A stretch of 64,000 nucleotides of DNA from Phocoena phocoena (GCF_963924675.1 NC_089232.1:38401159-38465158), one strand, 5' to 3'. Numbered from the stretch's first letter, positions 23,226-34,745 are shown. Numbers and translations are program-made. Notes: generated from the letters alone by a model not told the origin.

Positions 23226-23904
23226 AAAAATCAATATAAAGATCTAACTGTAATTTAGGATAAAAATAAAAGGAAAGAAAGTTATAATATATGCATTTCA
23301 ATGTATAAATGTTACGTTTCAGGCTCAGACGATAATAAAGAGGTAGGTTTTTCACCTATACGAATGTCCCCTGCATGGCAAGATGTCTTGTATCCTTGGT
23401 GCCTGTCCAGCCCCGGCCATTCCTCCCCCTCCATTATTGTGACAACTGAAATACCCCTTTCGAAGTAGTGCCACACTGCTGAGAATCACTGATCTAGACT
23501 ACTTTAACTAATATTTATCCAGCATTTGCCTGAAGTCAGGAGGTATTCTTTATACTAGAAAAGATATAAGATAGTTCTTTCCCTAAAGGAATTAATTTTC
23601 TAAAAAGCAAATTCAGAGATGATTTCAGGACTCCAAGAAAAACAAACCTAGAGATAAACTATACATCCTGTTAATTGTGCCTGCAGGAGTTGCAGAGAAT
23701 GGGCCATGTAAGGGAAAAAGTAAAATAAGGGTGGTGAGTGGATAGAAAGCACTATTAAGTACATGACTTCCAAATTACCCACCAGAAAGGCTGTACTCAT
23801 TTATTTCCATGAAACCTTACTAACACTGACTGGTATTATTCTTTAGAATCTTTGCTATCTGATACATGAGAAATACAATCTTATTGTTTTAATATGTATT
23901 TCTT
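23226..23904. other. Gene-free intergenic sequence
   Basis: Mostly unique. 23370-23500 resembles a decayed MER20-type hAT relic ('gagaatcactgatctag' end). Confidence 0.4.
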
Positions 23905-24300
23905 AAATTTTGAGAGTGAATTTTTTTATTTATATAATTGACAATATAACATTATGTTAGTTTCAAGTGTACAGCATAATGATTCCATATTTGTATATAT
24001 TGCAAAATGATCGCTACAATAAGTCTAGTTAACATCCATCACCACACAGCTACATTTTTTCCTTGTGGTGACAGCTTTTAAGATTAACTCTCTTAGCAAC
24101 TTTCAGGAATTCCCTGGCGGTCCGGTGGTTAGGACTCCTCGCTTTCACTGCGAGGGCCTTGGGGAACTAAGATCCCACAAGCCACACAGCTCGGCCAAAA
24201 AAAAAAAAGACAATACACTATTATTAACTATAATTAACATGCTGTACATTACATCCCCAGGACTTATTTAAAAATGGAATTTGTACCTTTTGAACTGTTA
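23905..24300 (-). mobile_element. L1MA-like 3' UTR, reverse orientation, split by SINE
   Basis: 'atataattgacaatataac', 'gtttcaagtgtacagcataa', 'taagtctagttaacatccat', then after the SINE 'catgctgtacattacatcc' and 'gtaccttttga'; this is the complement of an L1M 3' UTR. Confidence 0.7.
24107..24205 (+). mobile_element. CHR-1-like short SINE with B-box deletion
   Basis: Head 'ggaattccctggcggtccgg' runs into 'gcgagggccttggggaacta', so the usual B-box segment (ggttcgatccc) is absent. A-rich tail. Confidence 0.85.
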
Positions 24301-24309
24301 AAAAAACAA

Positions 24310-24696
24310 AATTCAACTTTGTAAATTGTAAAGGTCTTATTGGCTTTATTCAACAATTCATGAATAGGGAAGCATTCAATCTCAGCTAGAAAGGTGCTCC
24401 AAGGAGCTGTACAAAATGAAAGACTTTTATAGGCAGAAGGGAGTGAGAATAAGGAAGTTGTACCTCAAAACAAAAAAGCAGGTTGGTTATTACAAGGTCA
24501 CCTTCCTTTAGGGGACGTCAGGGATCTATCAGGCAGATTACCTAACTAGTGCTGATTAGGCGGTTCCTGATTGGCTGGTTTAAGATTCCATTTCTGGGAA
24601 AGGTGAAACTGTAATTCTCGGTTTGGTGATGTGGGGCTGGTTTAGCATAAGTGACTCCATTTGGGGCCTGCTGTCTTGTTTTAAACAACCACCTTT
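24310..24696 (-). mobile_element. Solo LTR (ERV1-like), reverse orientation
   Basis: Inverse complement of the LTR at 26390-26745 by eye: shared words include 'gctccaaggagctgtacaaaatg' region, 'ggttattacaaggtcacctt' and the AATAAAGCC-type polyadenylation region (here ttggctttatt). No internal retroviral sequence. Confidence 0.65.
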
Positions 24697-24712
24697 ACGT
24701 GAGGACTTTTTT

Positions 24713-24923
24713 TTTTTTTTTTTTTTTTTTGCGGTACGCGGGCCTCTCACTGTTGTGGCCTCTCCCGTTGCGGAGCACAGGTTCCGGACACGCAGGCTCA
24801 GCGGCCATGGCTCACGGGCCCGGCCGCTCCGCGGCATGTGGGATCTTCCCGGACCGGGGCACAAACCCATGTCCCCTGCATCGGCAGGCGGACTCTCAAC
24901 CACTGCACCGCCAGGGAAGCCCG
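24713..24923 (-). mobile_element. CHR-type SINE, dolphin form
   Basis: Exact 16-bp duplication acgtgaggactttttt at 24697-24712 and 24924-24939. Confidence 0.96.
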
Positions 24924-24939
24924 ACGTGAGGACTTTTTT

Positions 24940-25260
24940 ATATATAGTTATTGACTGCTTGTATTTCTTCCCATTTCCTTGTCCACCTTCTACAGAGGTT
25001 TGTCACTTCAGTGATTTCTAACAGCTCTTTACACATTAGTAATATTAATGTTTGTCACTTACATTGCAATGTGTTCCTTAGGTTTATATAGTTGAATCCA
25101 TCAACCCGCCTAAAAAAAGTCTGGAAAGTTATTTACCAACATGGTTATGAAGTATATCTCTAAGCAGATGGCTTTTATTTGCTTCTTTCTGCTTACCTGA
25201 TTTTTCTAAATGTCTACAGTGTACATATAATATTGTTGTAATAAAAAGTTATTTAATGAA
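24940..25260. other. Gene-free intergenic sequence
   Basis: AT-rich, nothing recognised. Confidence 0.45.
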
Positions 25261-25278
25261 AAGATAAAGTGCCCATCA

Positions 25279-25405
25279 GGAGTTGCCTGGTGGCCTAGTG
25301 GTTAGGATTCTGGGCTTTCACTGACATGGCCCGGGGTTCAATCCCTGGTGGGGGAACTGAGTGAGATCCCATAAGCCGCACTGCGCAGCCAATAAAAATA
25401 AATAA
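25279..25405 (+). mobile_element. CHR-1-like short SINE inside L1
   Basis: Exact 15-bp duplication ataaagtgcccatca at 25264-25278 and 25406-25420. Confidence 0.95.
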
Positions 25406-25420
25406 ATAAAGTGCCCATCA

Positions 25421-25975
25421 ACAGACAATTGGTTTAAGGAGATGTGGTATATATATGTACATATATATATACATATATATGTATACAGACACACATATTG
25501 GAATATTATTGGAATAATGGAATATTACTCAGCCATAAAAAATGAAATATTGCCATTTACAGCAACACAGATGGACCTAGAGAATATCATACTAAGTAAA
25601 GTAAGCCAGACAGAGAAAGACAAATATCATATGGTATTGCTTATATGTGAATCTAAAAAAAAAAAAGATACAAATGAACTTATATACAAAACAGAAACAG
25701 ACCCACAGACATAGAAAACAAACTTATGGTTACCAAAGAGGAAAGGAAGGGAGAGATAAATTAGAAATATAGGATTAACAGGTACAAACTACTATACATA
25801 AAATAGATAAGCAACAAAGATTTACTGTATAGCACAGGGAACCATATTCAATATCTCATAATAACCTATAATAGAAAATAATCTGGAAAAATATATATAT
25901 ATATATCTGAATCACTTTGTTATATACCTGAAACTAACACAATACTGTAAATCAACTGTATTTCAGTTTTAAAAA
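25421..25975 (+). mobile_element. L1 3' end
   Basis: 'gaatattactcagccataaa', 'gtaaagtaagccagacagag', 'cagcacaggg'-like and 'gtaaatcaactgtatttcag'. TA-rich runs at 25448-25485 and 25892-25906. Confidence 0.88.
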
Positions 25976-26389
25976 AAGATGTGTGTCCTAAAATCAGAAT
26001 TCTTTTAATGAAAAGCTTTAAAGAACATGTGTTCTGCATTACTGAGAAAAGCCACACACCTTACATAGTGTTTCATAACCATTTTGATAAAATTAGATGC
26101 TTTCAGAATCTTATAGAAGCCTCAGATATTTTCTCCCCAAAATGCAAGTACACACCAAATGTAGTCTACAATATCTAGGGGTTAATTTACCCCTCTGAAG
26201 TTTCTGTAAGCCTGCTAGTTTTCCACTGGTTCTAAGAACTTTCTCTTAGTACTCCCAGTTCTAATTAATCCTTACAATAAATAGATTGATCTTTTATTAG
26301 AAGCAGGGGGAAATTCTGCATATCACTATCATTATTCAACTTTTATTCCAATGTATGTTATACCTGGACATATCACTTGTTAAAAATAA
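25976..26389. other. Gene-free intergenic sequence
   Basis: Unique. The short open frame at 25981-26178 has no family resemblance. Confidence 0.45.
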
Positions 26390-26745
26390 GGAAGGAGGCC
26401 CAAAATGGAGTCACTTACGCTAGGCTCCACATCACCAAACTGAGACTTAATTACCAACTGGGAATCTCCTAATCAACACCAGTTAGGTAAACTGATAGAT
26501 CCCTGTCATCCGCTAAACGAAGGTGACCTTGTAATAACCAACCTTCTTTTTTGTCTAGTATAACTTCCATGTTCCCGCTCCCTTCTGTCTATAAAAGTCT
26601 TTCATTTTGTACAGCTCCTTGGAGCTACTTTCTACTTGCTAGATTGGATGTTGCCTGATTCATGAATCACTGAATAAAGCCAGTAAAATCTTTAAAATTT
26701 ACTCAGTTGAATTTTGTTTTTTAACACAGGGCCTGCTTGAGCCTA
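26390..26745 (+). mobile_element. Solo LTR (ERV1-like)
   Basis: Contains a TATA-like 'tctataaaagtctttc' (~26590) and a polyadenylation-like 'gaataaagccagtaaaat' (~26672), then 'gttgaattttgttttttaac' before its end. Inverted relative to the copy at 24310-24696. No gag, pol or env similarity nearby. Confidence 0.65.
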
Positions 26746-27456
26746 CAAGTTTCAAAACACCAAGATGACCAATAAAAAAAATCATCCCTGTGCCACCAGG
26801 GGCTGCTATTGCTAACGTAACTGTTCAAGGCTGGTAACAGCCGCATTTTTAGAATGCGTTTCAAACAAAAGGATCAAAGCACAAGCTTTATTTTATTAAA
26901 TTTCAAAACACAACCTGTTTCGCAGATGATAAACCTGGACGCAAGCCTATTAAAAGAATTGCCTAATTGCTGTGAGACAACAGCAAGGAAAATACCCTGA
27001 GCCTTGGCTCAAAGGAAATTATAAGCATCTAACTAGCGGCCCTTCTGCTAAACAGGTTTCCTTTTCATTGTGGTCAGATAGGTTCCCATTCTAAGTCTCA
27101 TTAAGCAACTAGTCGCTTCCCCTATTAAACTGCTCCTATTATGGCTTACAGGCTGTTTGGTCTCAGGCCAGCAATACATGTTTTTATAAGATTTTCCAGC
27201 TCTGCAAAATGTTAAAATTTAAAATGTGAACTGAAATAATGTGGAAATACAGGGGCCCCTAAGTTTTGCAATAAACTCTCCTTGCTCCCTGTCTCTCCTC
27301 TGCCTTTTCCAGTTCTACTTTAATCTCCATTCACTCTCCACTCAACAGATATTGGTTGAGAGCTTTGTGCCAATCATTCTGCTAGGCTCCCGGGGATACA
27401 GAATGAATAAGACACTCTGCTCTAAAATCTTACATTCTGGTAAAGGAAAATAATAT
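26746..27456. other. Gene-free intergenic sequence
   Basis: Mostly unique and less AT-rich than its surroundings. 27335-27450 resembles an L2/MIR-age scrap ('gtgccaatcattctgctagg'). Confidence 0.45.
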
Positions 27457-27960
27457 GTAAATGAAGGGTAGCAGAATATGCCACCCCAAAATATACCACG
27501 TTGGCATAAGGATTCTTTTGAGCTGAAGGCAACTGAGAATAAGCAGATACAAGGAAAGCTCACAGCCCTTCTCCTATTCACCTAAAAACAGGACATACAT
27601 TTTCAAAGGTGTCCCTCCTTCCCTGTCTACCAGAAAGTACAAAAACCAATCCCAGAAGACAACTTTAGACCCTTATCAATGGAGAATGCACCGACTTAAA
27701 TCTGCGATAACTTACTCTTGTTTACCATGCTTTTCCCTGTCATCTCTCCATAAATGAGCTCCTGGACATGGTCCTTTCCTTTGTCTTTGGCTGAAGATGG
27801 TAATATAAACAGGTGTTCTAAGCCACTGCTTTGAGTTACTCATTTTTCCCTGGGTATGTCACATGTATACATGAGGTATACACGTTAATAAACCTCTGTT
27901 TTTCTCATTAATCTGTCTTTTGATACAGGGGTCCCAGCCAGAACAGAAAAGTGGAAGGGA
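27457..27960 (+). mobile_element. LTR-like element
   Basis: 'gcagaatatgccaccccaaaa' start, 'gttaataaacctctgttttt' polyadenylation-like segment and 'gatacaggggtcccagcc' end; this is the pattern of an old mammalian LTR related to, but distinct from, the copy at 28205-28660. Confidence 0.55.
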
Positions 27961-28204
27961 AAATTAATTTTTCCTCCTCTGTATCAATAAATTATTTAAA
28001 TGCAATGAACTAAGGGTTGTTACTACTTAGTGCCTAGAAGTAGCTATCAGAATTGGTGGAGAAAGAAAGAAAATAATTATTAACTCAGTTTGAATCAGTC
28101 AAAGAAAGGCTTAATGTGAATAGCCAGGTATGTTGCGGGTGAACTAGCACGTCCCTATACATGCAAGCACAAAACATAGTGGTGTGTTGAGGTACACTAG
28201 GAAC

Positions 28205-28660
28205 CCAATAGTGTAATGGTAGGATTCAGGACACACTACCCCAAAATATGGCATCTTGGCACACTGAATATTTGAAGGAACCTGAGAAATGACAGGTGCA
28301 AGGATTCTCTGACTTCCCCCTTCTCCCTGAAGCAGGTCATAAGACCCTCATGTGAGAGGTACCCTCCCTATACCCAGAGCATTCTTACTTCCAAAGACAG
28401 AGAGAAGAACAGGCTTTACTAAGTTTTCCCAGTTGACTACCCTTAGCTCATATCCTTTTGTCCCGTCACATTTTCCCACAACTTTCCACTCTTCATCAAA
28501 TCACAGCAACACTCAGTTTTAACCACTTCTTCAAAGTCTTAATTTCCTTATCAAGGCTCTCCTGCCACATAAAACTTACATTAAATAAATCTGTATGCTT
28601 TTCTCTTGTTATCTATCTTTTGTTACAGAGCCCCAGCCAAGCACCTAGAAGGGTAGAAAG
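28205..28660 (+). mobile_element. LTR-like element, second copy of the 8690 family
   Basis: Shares ordered words with 8690-9545: 'accccaaaatatggcatctt', 'aggtcataagaccctcatgt', 'ctccactcttcatcaaa'-like and 'cacataaaacttacattaaa'. Ends 'gttacagagccccagcc'. Confidence 0.6.
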
Positions 28661-28779
28661 AAAAAGATATAGCTTCCGCCCCTACAGTAGCAAAGTGGAA
28701 CCAGGATCCTAGGATAATAAACCTGGAAAGATAGACAGGGCCTCGGTCATAGAGATGGAAATTTCCATGTAATGCTGAT

Positions 28780-29110
28780 TTTTATATCTGGTCCTTGAAG
28801 AGTCACTGAAAGGTTTTAAGCAGAAGAGTAATAACAAGATCAGATTTGAGCTTTGTGGTAGTGGTGTGGCAATGAACTTAAGGAGCAAAGGAGGCCAAAA
28901 GCTAGACTATCACTAGTAATCAAATTGATGATGATGTGGGTCTGATCTAAGGGAGCTGCACTTAGGATGGAGAATATGAGATGGATTTTTGACATAAAGG
29001 AGGTAAAATTAGCAGAGTTTGGATGAGGGGAGAGGGAAAGGAATGACTCCCAGGTTTCTGGTTTAGGTGACAGAGTAGATGATGGTTCAGAGCATACGGG
29101 TGCTCATTTA
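28780..29110 (+). mobile_element. L2 relic
   Basis: 'aaaggttttaagcagaagag', 'aacaagatcagatttgagc' and 'gactcccaggtttctgg' are typical L2 wording. Confidence 0.55.
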
Positions 29111-29334
29111 TTTGTGGGCTACCTCTCTATGTATCTTGTGTGGTATTTTATCCTTTAATGAGCTGTGTTAATCAAGATAACTATCACAGCAAGCATTTGG
29201 AATGAAACTGCCACAGAACAAAACTCTCATTCTGCATTTTAAAGTATTTTTAATTCAAATTCAGACTCAAAGATTTAAATGGGATTGAATTTAGAAAGAT
29301 GGAAAATACATGGAGAAATCTAGTCTTGTTTTCT

Positions 29335-30260
29335 TTTTGAACAGCCAAACATTTTTAAAAAACATTTTCTCATGGAAAATTTCAAACACATAAAAAGTAA
29401 AAACAATAGTATAATGAGCTCCCATGTCCCCATCACCAACTTCAATGAATACCAACACACTGCCTATCTTGTTTCCTTTCTACTCCCATCCACTTCACCC
29501 TTCTCTTTTATTTGGAAAATCCCAGATATCATAGCAGTTTATCTGTAAATATTTCAGTATGCTTCTCTTAAAAGATAAAAGCTCTTAAAATAACCATAAT
29601 ACATTTTTCCATATTCTAATTAAAAAAATACTTTCTTAATAATCAATCGTTGAATATCAATCAGTATTCAAATTTCTGATAGTCTTACAAACTTCATATT
29701 TTTTAACTGTTTGTCTGAATATTTAAGTAGTTGATTAGTCAGCCAAATGCAATTACCTATAGGTTCCCCTTCCAACTTCATTGTTTTTTGTTTTCATTTT
29801 CTTGCAATTCATTTGTAGGTCATTTGTCCTACTGAGTTTCCCACAATTTAGATTTTATTGATTATACCCTCATGGTATCATTTTTTAAAAATATATTCTT
29901 CTATCCTTGTATGTCCTACAAATCTGTAAATTAGTAGTTAGATCTAGGAACTTTATTAGACTCAGGTTCAGCTTGTTTCGTGTTCCATCAGGAGGTATCT
30001 AGTGTCTGCTGCCTCTCTTTTTGTGTTGTGTCCCTCCACACCCTAGACCTCCAAAATAACAGTCATCAATTTTGTCCACAAATTTGCAACTTCTATGACT
30101 CTGGATAGTACTACAATAATTAAATATTAGTTCACTTCTGTTTTTAGATAGGACATCTGGTTACTTGCTTACTTATAATAGATCACAAAACTTCTAAGTT
30201 TTCCAGCACCCCCCTTTGGTTTTTCCTTCTCCCATTTTCAGATAGAAATCTTATAAGTGG
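29335..30260 (+). mobile_element. Old L1M 3' UTR
   Basis: 'ggaaaatttcaaacacataa', 'cccatgtccccatcaccaac' and 'gactcaggttcagcttg' in L1M 3' UTR order. Confidence 0.55.
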
Positions 30261-32095
30261 GAGGGTTAGAAAGTAATAAAAATGTGAACTAGAAAACTTT
30301 CAGAGAAAATTAGAAAAATCAAAATGTATTTAAGGAAAACAGGCCCCTGCTTCATGTTAACATATTGCAAGCCAACTTTTAAAAAGAATGATGCAAACAA
30401 TACGGTTTAGGAAAACAGAGCTTAATGGTGGTCTCAACAACATAAACTGATTCGGAAGAGAAGAAATATGGATAATAAAAATAACAATTAAAAATTGTCT
30501 TTGAGATGGAGTGAAAACCTAAGAGAAAAGTTAAACACATTCCTGCCTCCTTTTCCAATCCAAAATGGTGCCTGGCTTGGTCTTATTATTGAGGGCTTAG
30601 CACATGGTTCAGCATCCATCCTAGAGAGGAGAACCCTCAATTGGATGGTTGGCCAAATATTATCGTTTTATAAAAACTGTTTTACAAATCATTAGAGAAC
30701 TTCTATAAGGCTACTGTTATTGCCAACATTCCCACATATGTCTTAACTATGCTTGGATCTGATACAATAGGAATTTTTCCAACATGTCTATCCTTCACTA
30801 GCAACAGTGCTTTGTATCTATAAAGTATCCTACAAAAGTTGTATGTTTTAATACTTATTGAAATTCCATTCTTAAAGAGAATTAGTGTACACCAATACTT
30901 TTAAGCAATCAAATGTTCAGCATTATTGCTTAATCCTAGGAAGAAAAATAATTCCAATATCAGTTGTCACAGAAAAAGAATATGTATTTATAACTTGAAA
31001 CCTCTCAGCTAATTAAAGCAATTGTCATACCTATGGAGACTGTCCCCAAAAGCCAATAATGGCATCTTCCAAATTCTGCTTTGTCCTTTCTGGCTGACAG
31101 GTCTATTCCTCACACTAATAAAACTAGTAGTTTAATAAGCCTTTAGAAACCATCTAATTCAACCCTCCTATTTAAAGATGAGGAAAATGAGACCCAAAGA
31201 ACTTAAATGACTCACCCAAGATTACACAGCTAATACGTAGCAGAAGTGGAACTCAAGCCAGAACTTTGAGCCCCCAAATTAATGCTATTTCCATCATCAT
31301 CACACTTGTTTCCATCATACTACACCAGTTGTTTTAACAAATAATCATAGCATGTTTGTGGGCTGCATAGAAGTAATCTGCTCCTTTAAAGAGAAATCAG
31401 CCCTAGATTTACGGATCTCAGAGCACCTAAGAAGCTTCATCTTCTACGGCCAGTAACCTGAGTGAGTGTAAAAGCTCCTAAAGATCACAGGATTAAGTAC
31501 TATGAACAATTGTCCTTGAACTTATCCCAGGCATCCATCATTTTATGGATGCTAAGTAACTATTTGTGAACAAATATCGAAAGAATCTCACCTGCGTTAT
31601 TTTCATATTAAAATATAGAAGTAAAAAAAGCCCAGCAGTTTAGCTCATGACCTCTGAAGTCGTTGCTCTATTGGAATACTTCTTCCATCTATTTACAGGT
31701 TTACCTTGGGCTTCAGTTCTCTCTGTGCTTCGTTCCCTTATCTCCTACCAAAAAAGATAGACACCTACTTCATAGGATTGTTGAGAGTATTAAATGAGAT
31801 GAAACGTGTAAAAGGCTTAGCACTGCAACTAGCACATAACTGAACTAAATGATTGTTATGAAAATGTTCAGGCTCCCTAAGAGTCAGTGGCTATGTTATG
31901 CAGGAGAAAATACTGTAAAACTAAAGCACTGTACTAACTGGACAGGCAGTCCTGATTTGGTAGGCAATCACAGGTGCAAAACTTTTAAGATTCTCTGGTA
32001 TTTAACCAGTGTATATTTAAATTTCTAACTACCACCTAGTATCAATCAATATTCAACAACCAACTCCAACATCTAAATCAAAGAAAAGCAGTCAC
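30261..32095. other. Gene-free intergenic sequence with MIR relics
   Basis: 31150-31275 is a MIR ('gaggaaaatgagacccaaag', 'cacacagctaatacgtagc'); 31690-31850 looks like another ('attgttgagagtattaaatg'). The rest is unique and noncoding. Confidence 0.5.
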
Positions 32096-32407
32096 AAGGA
32101 AACAAAAGCAAAAATAAACAAATGGGACCTAATTAAACTTAAAAACTTTTTTGCACAGCAAAGGAAACCATTGACAAAATGAAAAGATCTATTGAACGGA
32201 AGAAAATATTTGCAAATGATATGATATGACCAATATGGGGTTAATATCAAAAATTATAATATAAATGGCTGATACAATTCAGTACCAAAAAAAAAAAGGA
32301 ACCCAATTAAAAAATGGGCTGAAGACCTGAATAGAGGACATTCTTCTTGTGAAAAGATGCTCAACATCGCAAATCATCAGAGAAATGCAAATCAAAACCA
32401 CAATGAG

Positions 32408-32614
32408 GGCTTCCCTGGTGGCGCAGTGGTTGAGAGTCCGCCTGCCAATGCAGGAGATACGGGTTCGTGCCCCGGTCTGGGAAGATCCCACACGCCGCGG
32501 AGCGGCTGGACCCGTGAGCCATGGCCGCTGAGCCTAGGCGTCCGGAGCCTGTGCTCCGAAACGGGAGAGGCCACAACAGTAAGAGGCCCGCGTACCGCAA
32601 AAAAAACCCCAAAA
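32408..32614 (+). mobile_element. CHR-type SINE, dolphin form
   Basis: Flanked by aaaccacaatgag (32395-32407) and a near-identical copy at 32615-32627. Confidence 0.94.
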
Positions 32615-32879
32615 AAACCCACAATGAGGTATCACCTCACACCTGTCAGAACGGCTAGCATCAAAAAGAACACAAATATTGGCAGGCATGTTGGTGGGAA
32701 TGTAAATTGGTGCAGCCACTGTGGAAGGCTGCATTGAGGTTTCTCAAAAGAATAGAACTACCACATGACTCAGCAATTCCATTTCTCCGCATGTATCTGA
32801 AGAAAATGAAAACACTAATTCCAAAAGATACATGCACCCCAATGTTCATAGCAGCATTATTTACATTAGTCAAGATATC

Positions 32880-33209
32880 GGGCTTCCCTGGTGGAACAGT
32901 GCTTAAGAATCTGCCTGCCAATGCAGGGGACACAGGTTCTATCCCTGGTCCAGGAAGATCCCACATGCCGCGGAGCAAACAACGTGCGCCACAACTACTG
33001 AGTCTGTGCTCTAGAGCCCATGAGCCACAACTACGGACGCCCAGAAGCCCACGCACCTAGAGCCCGTGCTCCGCAACAAGAGAAGCCACTGCAATGGAAG
33101 CCGGCGCACCGCAATGAAGAGTAGCCCCAGCTCCCGCAACTAGAGAAAGCCCACGTGGAGCAACGAAGACCCAACATAGCCCAAAAAAATGAAATAAAAT
33201 AAATGTTCT

Positions 33210-33212
<3 letters not shown>
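32880..33212 (+). mobile_element. CHR-type SINE, long form
   Basis: Inserted in L1 sequence 'agatat|ggaagcaac'. The tail runs directly into the TA microsatellite at 33213. Confidence 0.92.

Positions 33213-33248
<36 letters not shown>
33213..33248. repeat. (TA)n microsatellite
   Basis: About 18 TA units between a SINE tail and the resumption of L1 sequence ('ggaagcaacgtaagtg'); the target duplication here is probably the short 'atat'. Confidence 0.95.
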
Positions 33249-33250
<2 letters not shown>

Positions 33251-33520
33251 AAGCAACGTAAGTGTCCATCAACAGATGAATGGATTAAGAAGATGTGGTA
33301 TATACACACAATGGAATACTACCCAGCCATAGAAAGAATGAAATTCTGCCATCTGCAACAACATGCATTGGACCTAGAGGATATTATGCTAAGTAAAATG
33401 AGTCAGAGAAAGACAAATACTGTATGTTATCATTTATATGTGGAATCTAAAAATTGAAACAAATGAATGAATATAACAAGAAAAACAGACTCACAGATAC
33501 ATAATTTAAAAAAACTAGTG

Positions 33521-33818
33521 GGCTTCCCTGGTGGCGCAGTGGTTGAGAATCTCCCTGCCAATGCAGGGGACACGGGTTTGAATCCTGGTCTGGGAAGATC
33601 CCACATGCCGCGGAGCAACTAGGCCCGTGAGCCACAACTACTGAGCCTGAGCGTCTGGAGCCTGTGCTCCTCAACAAGAGAGGCCGCGATAGTGAGAGGC
33701 CCGCGCACCGCGAAGAGTGGCCCCCGCTTGCTGCAACTAGAGAAAGCCCTCGCACAGAAACGAAGACCCAACACAGCCAAAAATAAATAAATAAATAAAT
33801 ATTTAAAAAAACAAACAA
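33521..33818 (+). mobile_element. CHR-type SINE, mosaic of dolphin and long forms
   Basis: Exact duplication aaaaaactagtg at 33509-33520 and 33819-33830. The body has the dolphin-form 'gagaggccgcgatagtgag' followed by the long-form 'ctagagaaagccctcgcac' tail. Confidence 0.94.
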
Positions 33819-33968
33819 AAAAAACTAGTGTTTACCAGTGGAGACAGGGAAGGGTGGGAGAGGCAAAACAGGGATAGGGGATTAAGAGGCAGAAGCTAGG
33901 ACATATAAGATAAATAAGCTACAGGGATATATGTATTGTACAGTCCAGGAAATATAGTCAATATTTTA

Positions 33969-34102
33969 TAGTTTTTTTTTTTTTTTTTTTTTTGTCTGCG
34001 CCACACGGCTTGCAGGTTCTCAGTTCCCAGAATAGGGATGTAACCCGTGCCCCCTCAAGTGGAAGCACTGCGTCCTAACCACTGGAACACCAGGGAATTC
34101 CC
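33969..34102 (-). mobile_element. CHR-1-like short SINE
   Basis: Minus strand: poly-T, 'cgccacacggcttgcagg', then 'ccagggaattcc'. It interrupts the L1 3' UTR between 'attttatag' and 'ctataataact'. Confidence 0.9.
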
Positions 34103-34299
34103 TATAATAACTTTAAACGGAGTACAATCCATGAAAAATTTTAATCACTGAGTTGTACACCTGAGACTAATACAATGTTGTAAATCAACTATACCTCAAT
34201 TAAAACAAGAAAGGGGGGGAAAGAAGTCACCCCTTCCAACCTCTCTTCCAACTCGCTTTCAAAATATATAAAACTGAATAAAATACACGTCTACCGCCA

Positions 34300-34745
34300 G
34301 TAAAAACCGACTCAGCCCTGCCCCACCCACCTAGGAGTAACTCCCGGCTGCTACAACACCTAGCGGACAGGTCCAGCTTGAGTTAACAGAAGGGACCTCA
34401 GGGCCAAGGAGATGAGACGTCCCAACTCCAGCCTTTTCAATCGCAGGTGATCCTTTTTGCCTCCCAGGAGCCCGCCCACCGCCCACTGGGCCGCAGGCCA
34501 ACAGCTCCCAACAGCCCCAAGATCCGCGGCGCGAACCCCGCACCCGGCATGCAGCGGGCAGCCTTCTACGTCACGGCGGCGCCGGGCCTCCAAGGAGGCC
34601 CCTTTCCCCGCCTCCTCCTCCCGGCGCCGGCGTAGTTTTCCGGAAGCTTCGAGAAGACGGTGGGCGCTTACCGTTAGTCCCGGGCCAGCCGGAATCCGCG
34701 TCCATCCGCCCTCCCAGAGCTCACGCAGACCCGTCCAAGCTTGCC
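34300..34745 (+). promoter_or_regulatory. CCT4: CCT4 CpG-rich promoter and 5' UTR
   Basis: GC-rich DNA begins near 34310 and is densest in CpG from about 34440 to 34900, covering the upstream region, exon 1 and the start of intron 1. No TATA box is visible, as expected for a housekeeping promoter. A CRE-like TACGTCA lies at 34567-34573 and ETS and heat-shock elements at 34638-34655. The start codon context is gccATGc. The exact transcription start cannot be read from sequence; it is probably between about 34560 and 34700. Confidence 0.75.
34638..34655 (+). promoter_or_regulatory. CCT4: Overlapping ETS site and heat-shock element
   Basis: ttccggaag (34638-34646) is a strong ETS/GABP-type site. 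gaagcttcgagaa (34643-34655) is a perfect three-unit GAAnnTTCnnGAA heat-shock element. They share gaag and lie 91-108 bp before the ATG. CCT subunit genes are known to respond to HSF1/HSF2, so the element is credible by position and by family. Confidence 0.7.

Larger units (their letters stand above)
32100..34205 (+). mobile_element. L1 3' end carrying four SINEs
   Basis: ORF2 C-terminal region from 'ataaacaaatgggacctaat' to the 3' UTR ending 'gtaaatcaactatacctcaatt'. Four SINEs (32408, 32880, 33521, 33969) and a TA run interrupt it. Internal deletions are present (e.g. around 32690). Its end lies only about 540 bp before the CCT4 start codon. Confidence 0.88.

Noticed and set aside
24310..28660. 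Possible full endogenous retrovirus between the LTRs
   Set aside because: LTRs are of different orientation or family and no gag, pol or env similarity lies between them; they read as solo LTRs.
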